Under the pieces are notes generated by a model. The model was not told the DNA's origin. It did no database searches and saw only the letters and a list, made by a program, of their open reading frames with translations. The translations under genes were made by a program, and so were the position numbers. From an uncultured Eubacteriales bacterium (GTDB taxonomy: Bacteria; Bacillota; Clostridia; Oscillospirales; Oscillospiraceae): DNA of 17,603 bases. The first letter of the stretch is position 1; the number at the start of each line of letters is the position of its first letter. The DNA is taken from the NCBI GenBank assembly GCA_902475435.1, contig CABRZL010000035.1, positions 1-17,603 of the forward strand, written 5' to 3'. Below, one piece after another: positions 7,040 to 14,048 of the stretch.

Positions 7040-8553
7040 TCTACTCCACTCCTTCGATGCCCATTCCGCAGGATCACCCGCAGAAAAGTTTTTCCATACA
7101 TTTGATATTTTACGGGGTTTACCCCCGGAATCTGCATCATATCATATTCGTTTTGAGGACGCCGAACGGCCATTTCCTGCAGTGTACGGTCTGTAAAAAT
7201 CAACTCCGGAGGTAGATTAGCCCGATCTGCAAAGTCCTTTCGCACGCTACGAAGCATATCATACAGGCTCTTTTCCCGTTTTCTCTGTGCCCCCATCCTC
7301 AGCACTTTAAAAATATGTTCCTTTGCCAAACAATTACCACAATAACCGCAACGTTCCGGCGAGTCTTGCCCAAAATAATTCAAGATATAATGCCGCAAAC
7401 ATCCGGAGGTCAAACAGTACTCTTTCATACGTTCCAACTTATTCAGTTCCATTTGTATTCGATCCTGAGCCCTTTGCGGTTCCGTTCCTTCTTGGGATGA
7501 TCGAATCAAAAACTCTGCCGTATGAACATCTCCAGGCCCATAGAGCAGCAAGCACTCAGCTTTTGAGCCATCTCGCCCTGCGCGCCCTACCTCTTGATAG
7601 TATGTTTCCAAATTCTTTGGCATATTATAGTGTACTACAAATCCAATGTTTTGCTTGTCGATTCCCATTCCAAACGCATTCGTGGCTACCATAACTTGAA
7701 GTTTATCAAACAGGAACTGATTTTGTCCTTCCCGGCGTTCTTGCTCATTCATCCCAGCATGATAGCCGGATGCAAGTACCCCATGCTCTTTTAAAATACT
7801 CGCAACCCGATCTACCTGCTTTCGGGTAGAACAATAGACAATGCCGCTATCCTCTGGGTGCTGTCGGACAAACTCCAACAGGGAGGCCATTTTGTCTTGA
7901 GGCCGAATTACCCGTAACATCAGGTTTTCTCGGTCAAACCCCGTCACTTGAATTTCCGGAGATTGTAGTTGTAAGTATGTTAAAATATCCTGCTTTACTG
8001 CCGGTGTCGCCGTTGCTGTGAAGGCCGCCACAGGGGGGCGATTGGCAAGACCCGCCACAAAGGGAGCAATATTCATATAGGAGGGCCGAAAATCATGGCC
8101 CCATTGGGATACACAGTGCGCTTCATCCACAGCTACCATGGAAATATGTACCGATCGGACAAACGCAAGAAATTCTTCTGTCATCAACCGCTCTGGCGCC
8201 ACATAGATAATTTTATACATTCCCATGCGCGCATTGTCCAACGCCTTGAGATATTGGCGATAGCTTAAAGAGCTGTTAAAATACGCCCCTGCAATTCCTG
8301 CAGCCTTCAGGGCCCGGACCTGATCCTGCATCAAAGAAATCAGCGGCGAAACAACCAATGTAATTCCCGGCAGCATCAATGCCGGAATCTGATAACACAT
8401 GGACTTGCCCGCTCCAGTGGGCATAATACCAAGAACATCTCGGCCCTCCATAAGGGCAGAGATCAGCGTTTCCTGAGCCGGACGAAAGGAGGAATAACCA
8501 AAATGCTCATACAAAAGCTTCCGAGCACTTGCCACGGTATCATGCGTCGGCAT
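7036..8553 (-). CDS. recQ: RecQ-family ATP-dependent DNA helicase lacking the winged-helix domain
   Basis: 505 aa from the ATG at 8551-8553, preferred over an in-frame codon at 8607 because TTAAGGAAA lies 7 nt before it and it overlaps the DUF951 gene by only 14 nt. A 3'-5' helicase for recombination and repair. Visible: FRPAQE (23-28, adenine recognition), Walker A PTGAGKS (Lys50), DEAH (143-146), FTATATP (178-184), the helicase-C GRAGRDG loop (323-329), zinc ligands Cys385/402/405/408 and a C-terminal HRDC-like domain (about 425-498). The zinc module runs almost directly into HRDC. The RQC winged helix of about 100 residues found in the 609-aa E. coli enzyme is absent. The stop overlaps the hisC start (ATGA). 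Confidence 0.94.
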   Translation of the reverse strand: MPTHDTVASARKLLYEHFGYSSFRPAQETLISALMEGRDVLGIMPTGAGKSMCYQIPALMLPGITLVVSPLISLMQDQVRALKAAGIAGAYFNSSLSYRQYLKALDNARMGMYKIIYVAPERLMTEEFLAFVRSVHISMVAVDEAHCVSQWGHDFRPSYMNIAPFVAGLANRPPVAAFTATATPAVKQDILTYLQLQSPEIQVTGFDRENLMLRVIRPQDKMASLLEFVRQHPEDSGIVYCSTRKQVDRVASILKEHGVLASGYHAGMNEQERREGQNQFLFDKLQVMVATNAFGMGIDKQNIGFVVHYNMPKNLETYYQEVGRAGRDGSKAECLLLYGPGDVHTAEFLIRSSQEGTEPQRAQDRIQMELNKLERMKEYCLTSGCLRHYILNYFGQDSPERCGYCGNCLAKEHIFKVLRMGAQRKREKSLYDMLRSVRKDFADRANLPPELIFTDRTLQEMAVRRPQNEYDMMQIPGVNPVKYQMYGKTFLRVILRNGHRRSGVE

Positions 8554-8725
8554 GCCGGATTTCCTTAATATTCTTTTCCAGCTTGGATCGGGCGCCCAGG
8601 ACCTCATGACCGCAGCCCAGACATTTTAAACGAAAGTCCATACCAGTCCGAAGGACCTTCCATTCCTTCGATCCGCAAGGGTGCGGCTTTTTCATCACTA
8701 AAATATCTCCAAGTCTTACATCCAT
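8540..8725 (-). CDS. DUF951-family small zinc-ribbon-like protein
   Basis: 61 aa. A GAGGTG ribosome-binding site lies 7 nt before ATG. The sequence MDVRLGDILVMKKPHPCGS with Cys17, followed by CLGCGH (Cys35, Cys38, His40), is the DUF951 signature seen in many Firmicutes; the cysteines probably hold a metal. The C-terminus is basic (RSKLEKNIKEIRH). Function unknown. It is the first gene of the recQ operon, and its 3' end overlaps the recQ start by 14 nt. No convincing promoter is visible in the 68-bp divergent gap. Confidence 0.85.
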   Translation of the reverse strand: MDVRLGDILVMKKPHPCGSKEWKVLRTGMDFRLKCLGCGHEVLGARSKLEKNIKEIRHADA

Positions 8726-8756
8726 AATTTATCACCTCAACGCATAAGTTTCCGTT

Positions 8757-8781
8757 CCTTCGGCAACAATAGGGCCGAAGG
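8757..8781 (+). promoter_or_regulatory. Hairpin masking the ribosome-binding site of the next gene
   Basis: CCTTCGGC (8757-8764) and GCCGAAGG (8774-8781) form a perfect 8-bp stem with a 9-nt loop, extendable by a T-A pair. The 3' arm contains most of the AAGGAG ribosome-binding site (8778-8783) used by the ATG at 8794, so the folded RNA would hide it. Confidence 0.45.
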
Positions 8782-8793
8782 AGTGAAAATAAT

Positions 8794-9120
8794 ATGTCCA
8801 TTACCATCACTTGCGAATTTCAAAATCCATATCAGGCTCAACAGGCTGCTCAGCGGCTCCGTCGTCGGGGTTACACCGTCTCTGGTCTGTCCAGCCACAC
8901 TTCCGCCCCCTCGGCGGGAAAAGCCATGCTGGTGGCATATCCCTACGGCACCACAGGCGGCAACACCTTTGGCAACAATCTCATGGCGAGTCTGCCGCCT
9001 TTGGCGGGAAACGGTGTCACAACTTCAGAAAAAAAGCCTCTGATTTCCGTGCTTACCGACGATACGCAAACCGCTGACGCCAGGACTTTGCTAGAATCCC
9101 TCGGCGGACGCATCCTGTAA
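8794..9120 (+). CDS. Small protein of unknown function, ferredoxin-like fold suspected
   Basis: 108 aa, AAGGAG 10 nt before ATG. I do not recognise the family. The N-terminal part (ITITCEFQNPYQAQQAAQRLRRRGYTV) reads as strand-helix-strand, and the C-terminal part (ISVLTDDTQTADARTLLESLGGRIL) looks like a second such unit. This overall pattern resembles general-stress-protein-17M-type and other ferredoxin-like domains. A Gly/Asn/Thr-rich middle (about 45-70, TTGGNTFGNN) lies between. No signal peptide, membrane segment or cysteine is present. Its ribosome-binding site is inside a hairpin. The S1-domain gene follows 78 bp later on the same strand, so the two may be co-transcribed. Expression is supported by the good ribosome-binding site. 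Confidence 0.7.
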   Translation: MSITITCEFQNPYQAQQAAQRLRRRGYTVSGLSSHTSAPSAGKAMLVAYPYGTTGGNTFGNNLMASLPPLAGNGVTTSEKKPLISVLTDDTQTADARTLLESLGGRIL

Positions 9121-9198
9121 ACTTCATTGATCTGGCACAGGGGAACTCCCCCTGTCCTACATAATAAAACAAGAAAAGTCAATCAGGGAGGAATCATC

Positions 9199-10107
9199 AT
9201 GAACCATACATATTATCCCGAAGGCATGTTCCCTTCGGAACTTCAGTGCAACAATATGAGCCGAGAACAATTAAAAAAAGCTTATCTTGACGGAACCATC
9301 CTCGAAGGTATTGCCCGTTCAGCCAACGCATCCCATGATTTAATGGTAGATCTGGGCTGCGTTCAGGGAATGATCCCCCGGGATGAAACAGCCATTGGCA
9401 TTGCTGACGGCAGCGTTCGGGACATTGCCATTTTAAGCCGGGTTGGGAAACCCGTGTGTTTTCATATCACATCCATCGACGGACTCTATAGCGACAAGCC
9501 AACAGTCACGCTCTCCCGTCGGAGTGCACAGCAGGAGGCATTGGATTACCTTCTATATCAGGTTCCCATTGGCACAGTATTGCCTGCCGTGGTCACGCAC
9601 CTGGATCGATTTGGCGCTTTCTGCGACATCGGATGCGGCAACGTATCTCTCCTGTCCATTGAGCATATTTCTGTTTCCCGAATTAACCACAGCAAAGACC
9701 GGTTCACTGAAGGGCAGCATATTTTTACTGCCATTCTATCCCGGGACCTCAGATTAAAGCGCCTGAGTCTGACGCATCGGGAGCTGCTGGGTACCTGGGC
9801 TGAAAACGCTTCCCTGTTCTCCGTCGGCGAAACCGTGGTCGGCATTGTACGAAGCATTAAGGATTACGGTGTATTTATTGAACTGTCTCCCAACCTCTCC
9901 GGTCTGGCAGAATATCGAGACGACCTTCTGCCAGGAGATCGCGTATCTGTATACATCAAAGCTATTTTACCAGAACGGCAAAAGGTCAAACTCATCGTAA
10001 TCCGCACACTCCCCCAGGAAAAATCCGTTCCCCCCATCCATTATTTCCAAGACTCCGGCTCCATCAACGGGTGGAGCTACGAAGGGGATGCCCTGGCCTA
10101 CTGCTGA
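9199..10107 (+). CDS. Three-S1-domain RNA-binding protein
   Basis: 302 aa from the ATG at 9199, chosen over an in-frame ATG at 9127 because CAGGGAGGA lies just upstream. Three S1/OB-fold RNA-binding repeats are visible: about 31-107 (GTILEGIARS...LMVDLGCVQGMIP), about 124-193 (GTVLPAVVTHLDRFGAFCDIGCG) and about 209-270 (GETVVGIVRSIKDYGVFIELSPNLSGLAEY). The third is the best match to the consensus. It resembles the shorter S1-like proteins of Clostridia rather than full-length S1 with four to six domains, so a role in translation or RNA metabolism is likely but unspecified. Its last 10 bases overlap the 3' end of convergent rarA, and no terminator separates them. Confidence 0.88.
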   Translation: MNHTYYPEGMFPSELQCNNMSREQLKKAYLDGTILEGIARSANASHDLMVDLGCVQGMIPRDETAIGIADGSVRDIAILSRVGKPVCFHITSIDGLYSDKPTVTLSRRSAQQEALDYLLYQVPIGTVLPAVVTHLDRFGAFCDIGCGNVSLLSIEHISVSRINHSKDRFTEGQHIFTAILSRDLRLKRLSLTHRELLGTWAENASLFSVGETVVGIVRSIKDYGVFIELSPNLSGLAEYRDDLLPGDRVSVYIKAILPERQKVKLIVIRTLPQEKSVPPIHYFQDSGSINGWSYEGDALAYC

Positions 10108-11369
10108 GGTCCCGTAATCAGATCCCAGTATGCCTTTGCCGCTTGTTCAATCTTATTGGATCCGTATTTGTAATATTTACGATCTTTGATCTCATCCGGC
10201 AAATATTGTTGCACAACATAATGATTTTCAAACATATGAGGATACTGATAGGTGAGACCCCGCCCTAACTTCTCAGCGCCGCCATAATGAGCGTCTTTGA
10301 GATAGGCGGGGATCTCGCCACTTTTGCCTGCTCGAAGATCCGCCATAGCATCATCAATCGCACATATTGCAGAGTTGGATTTAGGACAAGTGGCCAAAAA
10401 GATCACAGCCTCTGCCAGAGGAATCCGCGCTTCCGGCATCCCGAGCTGCAGCGCCGCATCCACGCAAGCCTTGACTACAGAAATTGCTGTGGGATATGCC
10501 AGCCCTATATCTTCCGATGCAACGACCAGCAGTCGTCGGCAAGCAGAGGCCAAATCGCCTCCTTCCAGCAAACGCGCTAAATAGTGGACGCCTGCATCCG
10601 GATCCGAACCACGGATGGATTTCTGAAACGCTGAAAGCACATCATAATGACTATCCCCATCCCGGTCAAACCGTATCGCAGATTTTTGCGTGATTTCCAC
10701 CGCATCGGACAACGTAATGGGAAGGATACCATCTTGCTCCCGTCCAGTAGAAAATAACAATTCCACTGCATTCATAGCCTTTCGGATATCCCCACCACAT
10801 GCCATCGCCACATGCTCCAGTGCTCCCTCCTCGGGCTGGGCCTTCACCTGCTCTTTTTGCTCCATCAGGCGAACGCCGCGCTGGACGGCTTTCAGTGCAG
10901 CCTCTGGAGAAATGGGCTGGAATTCAAACACTGTAGAACGGGACAAAATGGCGCCATATACGTAAAAATATGGATTCTCTGTAGTTGAAGCAATCAATGT
11001 AACGCTACCGTCTTCAATGGACTCCAACAAGGATTGTTGCTGTTTTTTTGTAAAATACTGAATTTCATCCAGATATAACAACACACCATTCGGGGCCAGC
11101 AGCGTATCCGGCTGGGCAAGGATTTCTTTTACTTCCGCCGTGGTGGCCGTAGTCGCGTTTAATTTGTAAAGGGTACGACTCGTCTGAGCGGCAATGATAC
11201 TAGCCACAGTGGTTTTGCCAGTACCGGAGGGACCGTAAAAAATCAAATTTGGAATTTTTCCAGACTCAATGATTCGACGGAGCATCTTTCCTTTCCCCAA
11301 AATGTGTTCCTGTCCCACCACCTCGTCCAGATTCTTCGGACGAATTTCATCCGCCAGGGGTTGATACAT
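10098..11369 (-). CDS. rarA: Replication-associated recombination protein RarA (MgsA), AAA+ ATPase
   Basis: 423 aa from the ATG at 11367-11369. AAGGAGG lies 8 nt upstream; the extra in-frame residues further upstream lack a ribosome-binding site and cross the promoter. RarA is a clamp-loader-like ATPase acting at stalled replication forks. Visible: PLADEIRPKNLDEVVGQEHIL (4-24), Walker A YGPSGTGKTT (45-54), Walker B LLYLDEI (97-103), sensor 1 around ASTTENP (127-133), arginine finger Arg144 in ILSRS, then the lid and tetramerisation domain (SEDIGLAYP; AYLKDAHYGGAEKLGRGLTYQYPH). Divergent from nth. The end overlaps the S1-protein gene by 10 bp. Confidence 0.96.
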   Translation of the reverse strand: MYQPLADEIRPKNLDEVVGQEHILGKGKMLRRIIESGKIPNLIFYGPSGTGKTTVASIIAAQTSRTLYKLNATTATTAEVKEILAQPDTLLAPNGVLLYLDEIQYFTKKQQQSLLESIEDGSVTLIASTTENPYFYVYGAILSRSTVFEFQPISPEAALKAVQRGVRLMEQKEQVKAQPEEGALEHVAMACGGDIRKAMNAVELLFSTGREQDGILPITLSDAVEITQKSAIRFDRDGDSHYDVLSAFQKSIRGSDPDAGVHYLARLLEGGDLASACRRLLVVASEDIGLAYPTAISVVKACVDAALQLGMPEARIPLAEAVIFLATCPKSNSAICAIDDAMADLRAGKSGEIPAYLKDAHYGGAEKLGRGLTYQYPHMFENHYVVQQYLPDEIKDRKYYKYGSNKIEQAAKAYWDLITGPQQ

Positions 11370-11393
11370 GGTTTTCCCTCCTTTTTCGATAAT

Positions 11394-11402
11394 ATTATAC
11401 CA
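11394..11402 (-). promoter_or_regulatory. Extended -10 promoter of rarA
   Basis: Minus strand TGGTATAAT (TG at 11401-11402, perfect TATAAT at 11394-11399). No good -35 is present, but the TGn extension usually compensates. The predicted start near 11387 gives a leader of about 18 nt. Confidence 0.55.
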
Positions 11403-11417
11403 CATTCTGCAAAAGTA

Positions 11418-11426
11418 TGATATACT
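11418..11426 (+). promoter_or_regulatory. Extended -10 promoter of nth-vanZ
   Basis: Plus strand TGATATACT: TG extension at 11418-11419 and TATACT at 11421-11426, 5 of 6 to consensus. No recognisable -35. It faces away from the rarA promoter with 15 bp between the two elements, so the two polymerase footprints overlap. Confidence 0.5.
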
Positions 11427-11455
11427 GAAAACAAACATTTTACGGGGTGAAAACC

Positions 11456-12103
11456 ATGGAAGTTACGGAAAAAGTCAAAAATATACTCTCTGCCCTAAAG
11501 GCATTGTATCCCGACGCACTATGCGCTTTACATTATGACAAAGATTACGAATTGATGATCGCAGTACGCCTGTCTGCTCAATGTACCGATGCACGAGTCA
11601 ACCAGGTCACACCAGCGCTGTTTGCCGCCTATCCCACCCTGGATGCTTTTGCAGAAGCGGACATTTCTGATGTGGAAAAAATGGTCCACTCCTGTGGTTT
11701 TTATCGCCACAAGGCCCGAGACATTGTTCTTGCTTGTCAAATGTTGCGTTCAGACTTTGGCGGCCGGGTCCCGGATAATATGGAGGATCTTCTGAAACTT
11801 CCCGGTGTGGGACGGAAAACCGCCAATCTACTGCTTGGCGATATTTATGGACAGGAAGGCTATGTCTGCGATACCCACTGTATTCGTATCTGTGGCAAAC
11901 TGGGACTCACGCAAGGCAAAGATCCCCTGAAAGTAGAAATGCAGCTTCGGAAGGTCATTCCCCCAGAAGAGAGCAGCAGCTTCTGTCACCGGATCGTTCT
12001 CCATGGCCGTGCCGTCTGTACCGCCCGAAATCCAAAGTGTACGGAATGTACGCTGGCTCCCTACTGTGATTTCTTTACCGGAAACTCGGAGCAGGCTGTA
12101 TGA
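11456..12103 (+). CDS. nth: Endonuclease III (DNA glycosylase/AP lyase)
   Basis: 215 aa from the ATG at 11456, with GGGGTGA about 5 nt upstream; a GTG at 11447 is in frame but sits inside that site. Removes oxidised pyrimidines and nicks the abasic site. Visible: helix-hairpin-helix LLKLPGVGRKTANLL (112-126) with catalytic Lys121; the catalytic Asp139 in CDTHCIR (usually VDTHVxR, so both flanking positions are Cys here); and the [4Fe-4S] loop Cys188-X6-Cys195-X2-Cys198-X5-Cys204. Length and order are normal for the family. Its TGA overlaps the vanZ-family start as ATGA. Confidence 0.96.
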   Translation: MEVTEKVKNILSALKALYPDALCALHYDKDYELMIAVRLSAQCTDARVNQVTPALFAAYPTLDAFAEADISDVEKMVHSCGFYRHKARDIVLACQMLRSDFGGRVPDNMEDLLKLPGVGRKTANLLLGDIYGQEGYVCDTHCIRICGKLGLTQGKDPLKVEMQLRKVIPPEESSSFCHRIVLHGRAVCTARNPKCTECTLAPYCDFFTGNSEQAV

Positions 12104-12519
12104 GTCGGCCCATACGGATTGGACTGTGGGGACTGTTTGTCGGCTATCTGCTGGTACTGCTACGGATTACCGTGTTCCGTTCAGACTTTGGTGCCCATGC
12201 ACTGGGTCAGGATGGACAAATTGTCTGGGTGCCGCTGGTTGGACTATATGGAATACTGCAAAACAGCATTCCATATTTTCTCTATCTGTTTATCGGTAAT
12301 CTCATCTGGTTTGTTCCTTTTGGATTTCTACTTCCTCTCTTAACAAAAACAGGGGAACTCGTCATACTTTGGGGTTTTCTCCTTTCCTTTTGCATTGAGG
12401 CCTTACAATTTCTCTTTGGAACCGGTGTCAGCGAAACCGAAGATCTAATACTCAATACGCTTGGAACCGCTTTCGGCTATGGCATACTGTTGCTGTTCCA
12501 GAAGCGAAAACATATATAA
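12100..12519 (+). CDS. VanZ-family membrane protein
   Basis: 139 aa, starting within the nth stop (ATGA) and therefore likely translated by coupling; its own ribosome-binding site is weak. About four membrane segments: 8-25, 62-82, 86-106 and 118-134. The VanZ-like signature is present: IGNLIWFVPFGFLLPLL (65-81), then EALQFLFGTGVSETEDLILNTLGTAFGY (100-127), with Glu100, Gln103, Asp115 and Asn119 at the usual polar positions. VanZ itself gives low-level teicoplanin resistance by an unclear mechanism. Most chromosomal members like this one have no proven role, and none should be inferred here. Confidence 0.88.
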   Translation: MSRPIRIGLWGLFVGYLLVLLRITVFRSDFGAHALGQDGQIVWVPLVGLYGILQNSIPYFLYLFIGNLIWFVPFGFLLPLLTKTGELVILWGFLLSFCIEALQFLFGTGVSETEDLILNTLGTAFGYGILLLFQKRKHI

Positions 12520-12534
12520 GCGTGAAGTGCAAAC

Positions 12535-12558
12535 AAAGCGGTGAATTTTCACCGCTTT
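12535..12558. terminator. Bidirectional hairpin terminator between vanZ-family gene and birA
   Basis: AAAGCGGTGA (12535-12544) and TCACCGCTTT (12549-12558) form a perfect 10-bp stem with a 4-nt loop. It serves convergent transcription; its right arm overlaps the birA stop codon. Flanking T-runs are short in both directions. Confidence 0.75.
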
Positions 12559-13546
12559 AAATATACCCATGAAGCCCCCGTACAGAGACTTCCCCGGAAA
12601 ACACTACACTGCTTTCCCCGTTGTCGTACCGTACAAGCAGCGCACCGTTTTCGTCAATTCCGACAGCCGTTCCAGTACGGACATGATTTCCCCTCTGAAT
12701 TCGTACTGCTCGGCCCAAGGTAATGCAATCCCTTTCATACTGTCTCAGCCACTCGGATTTTGCCGTCAGCAGATCTTCAGACAGCCGGTACAATCGTTTA
12801 ATCAATTTTACTGCCAGCAGATTCCGGTCAATGCTTTGCCCCGTCTCTATCAGGAGAGACGTAGCCTTTTGCCGGAGCTCCTCTGGAAAGTCCGATTCCC
12901 TATGGCTGCAATTGATTCCGATTCCAATGACAAGGGATTCTAATGTACCGCTTTCCCACTCCGCACTGAGTTCCGTAAGGATACCAGCCAGTTTTTTTTC
13001 TCCCAAAATCAGATCATTTGTCCATTTGATTCCTGGACGAATTCCACAGGCCGCTTCCACCGCGTCGCACGCTGCCACCGCTGCCATGGCCGTCCCATGT
13101 GGGATCTGAGCAGGCGCGCACCGGGGACGCAACAAAACCGACAAATACAGACCTTTCCCCCTGGGCGATACGAAAGCCTTCCCTTGGCGGCCGCGTCCTC
13201 CGGTCTGCTCATCTGAAAGGTAAACTGATCCATGGGGCGCTCCCTTCAATGCCTCCCGCTTCGCCAGGTTATTGGTAGAATCTACCGTTTCCAGCACTGT
13301 TATCTGACCTTCCCAGGGGTGTCCTTCCAACCAAGCGCAGATCTGCGCACGATCTAACGCGTCCGGCCGCCCTATCAGTCGGTACCCTAAATGCGTCACG
13401 GCTTCAATCTCATAACCGGTTTCCCGAAGCTTTTTTACCTGTTTCCATACGGCTGCCCGGGTAACCCCAAGCCGGGCGGAGATTTCCTCCCCGGAAAGGA
13501 ATGCATTCCCGGCCTCTTCCAGCAGAGAAAGGACGCTGTTTTTCAT
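12557..13546 (-). CDS. birA: Bifunctional biotin-protein ligase and biotin repressor BirA
   Basis: 329 aa from the ATG at 13544-13546, with AGGTGA about 8 nt upstream. The frame extends much further upstream but crosses the promoter, so that extension is not used. BirA makes biotinyl-AMP, attaches biotin to carboxylase carrier domains and, when idle, binds DNA. Visible: N-terminal winged helix-turn-helix (about 18-55, LSGEEISARLGVTRAAVWKQVKKL), biotin loop GGRGRQGKAF (116-125), KWTNDL (174-179), conserved lysines in GEKKLAGIL (182-190), GIGINC (208-213) and a C-terminal SH3-like domain (about 275-329). The DNA-binding domain matters because an operator-like inverted repeat sits on the gene's own promoter and start. 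Confidence 0.96.
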   Translation of the reverse strand: MKNSVLSLLEEAGNAFLSGEEISARLGVTRAAVWKQVKKLRETGYEIEAVTHLGYRLIGRPDALDRAQICAWLEGHPWEGQITVLETVDSTNNLAKREALKGAPHGSVYLSDEQTGGRGRQGKAFVSPRGKGLYLSVLLRPRCAPAQIPHGTAMAAVAACDAVEAACGIRPGIKWTNDLILGEKKLAGILTELSAEWESGTLESLVIGIGINCSHRESDFPEELRQKATSLLIETGQSIDRNLLAVKLIKRLYRLSEDLLTAKSEWLRQYERDCITLGRAVRIQRGNHVRTGTAVGIDENGALLVRYDNGESSVVFSGEVSVRGLHGYI

Positions 13547-13579
13547 TGTAAACTTCACCTCTCTCACAGAGTTTACCAT
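13545..13579. promoter_or_regulatory. Predicted BirA operator (autoregulation)
   Basis: ATTGTAAAC (13545-13553) and GTTTACCAT (13571-13579) form an inverted repeat matching at 8 of 9 positions; the GTAAAC and GTTTAC cores are 17 nt apart. This matches the known BirA operator pattern (TTGTAAACC-N15-GGTTTACAA type). It overlaps the birA start codon on one side and the birA -10 on the other, as expected for repression. Confidence 0.75.
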
Positions 13580-13598
13580 TCGCCTCAAAAAAAAGCAA
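13570..13598 (-). promoter_or_regulatory. Promoter of birA
   Basis: Minus strand TTGCTT (13593-13598), 17-nt spacer, TAAACT (13570-13575) preceded by TGG, giving an extended -10. The -10 lies inside the right half-site of the predicted BirA operator. Predicted start near 13563, with a leader of only about 17 nt. Confidence 0.6.
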
Positions 13599-13611
13599 GA
13601 AAATTTCATTG

Positions 13612-13686
13612 CTGTAAAGGTTTTTCTCTTGACATCTCCGTATAAATTCGATATAATCTCGTTTGTTAAGTCTTGTGCCTTTACAG
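13612..13686. repeat. 9-bp inverted repeat bracketing the ylxM promoter
   Basis: CTGTAAAGG (13612-13620) and its exact reverse complement CCTTTACAG (13678-13686), 57 bp apart. They enclose the -35, -10 and predicted start, and the right arm abuts the ribosome-binding site. The left arm is outside the transcript, so any role would be at DNA level. Confidence 0.35.
13629..13657 (+). promoter_or_regulatory. Consensus sigma-A promoter of ylxM-ffh-rpsP-khpA
   Basis: TTGACA (13629-13634), 17-nt spacer, TATAAT (13652-13657): a perfect match in both hexamers and spacing. Predicted start near 13664, about 33 nt before ylxM. Such strength fits genes for the signal recognition particle and a ribosomal protein. 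Confidence 0.9.
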
Positions 13687-13696
13687 GAGGGTTCAT

Positions 13697-14044
13697 ATGA
13701 AACGGGACATGCTCACCTGCGCCCTGCTGTTCGATACCTACGGCGAGATGCTTACGGATAAGCAGCGGCTGTGCTGTGACCTTCGATATAACCAAGACCT
13801 GTCTCTCGGTGAAATTGGCGAACTGGAGGGAATTTCCCGGCAAGCTGTTCGGGATAATCTGGTCCGGGCTGAAGCTCAGATGCAAGAATTAGAAGAAAAA
13901 ATCGGCGCGGTTCGCCGCAGCGTTCAGGCCGAAGCCGCATTGGAAGAATTGGACATGGCCTCCAAACTGGTTAAGGCATTGGGCCAGTCCGGACAAGACA
14001 TAGCTGTCCACATTGAACGCGCCATCGCGTATATAAAGGAGTGA
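13697..14044 (+). CDS. ylxM: YlxM-family helix-turn-helix protein
   Basis: 115 aa, AGGAGG (13687-13690 with flanking bases) about 6 nt before the ATG at 13697; an upstream TTG in frame has no ribosome-binding site. The first half resembles sigma-factor region 4: LTDKQRLCCDLRYNQDLSLGEIGELEGISRQAVRDNLVRAE (about 19-59) contains a helix-turn-helix. The rest (about 60-115) is helical and probably coiled-coil. YlxM is regularly encoded just before ffh in Firmicutes and has been linked to signal recognition particle function. The gap to ffh is only 4 nt, so the two are co-expressed. Confidence 0.9.
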   Translation: MKRDMLTCALLFDTYGEMLTDKQRLCCDLRYNQDLSLGEIGELEGISRQAVRDNLVRAEAQMQELEEKIGAVRRSVQAEAALEELDMASKLVKALGQSGQDIAVHIERAIAYIKE

Positions 14045-14048
14045 CCTT

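Noticed and set aside
8726..8793. Promoter for the DUF951-recQ operon (TTGTTG/TATGCG, minus strand)
   Set aside because: Both hexamers match consensus poorly (about 3 of 6 each); not strong enough to report.
9137..9155. ACAGGGG/CCCCTGT hairpin as a terminator
   Set aside because: The stem is only 7 bp and no T-run follows; it may be incidental between two same-strand genes.
9127..9198. Upstream extension of the S1-domain protein
   Set aside because: No ribosome-binding site at 9127, while GGGAGGA precedes the ATG at 9199.
11370..11438. Upstream extension of rarA
   Set aside because: It crosses the extended -10 promoter and lacks a ribosome-binding site; MYQPLADEIRP is the normal RarA start.
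13547..13885. 113-codon upstream extension of the birA frame
   Set aside because: It runs through the birA promoter, operator and the opposite-strand ylxM promoter and start; the well-placed ATG at 13546 gives a normal BirA N-terminus.
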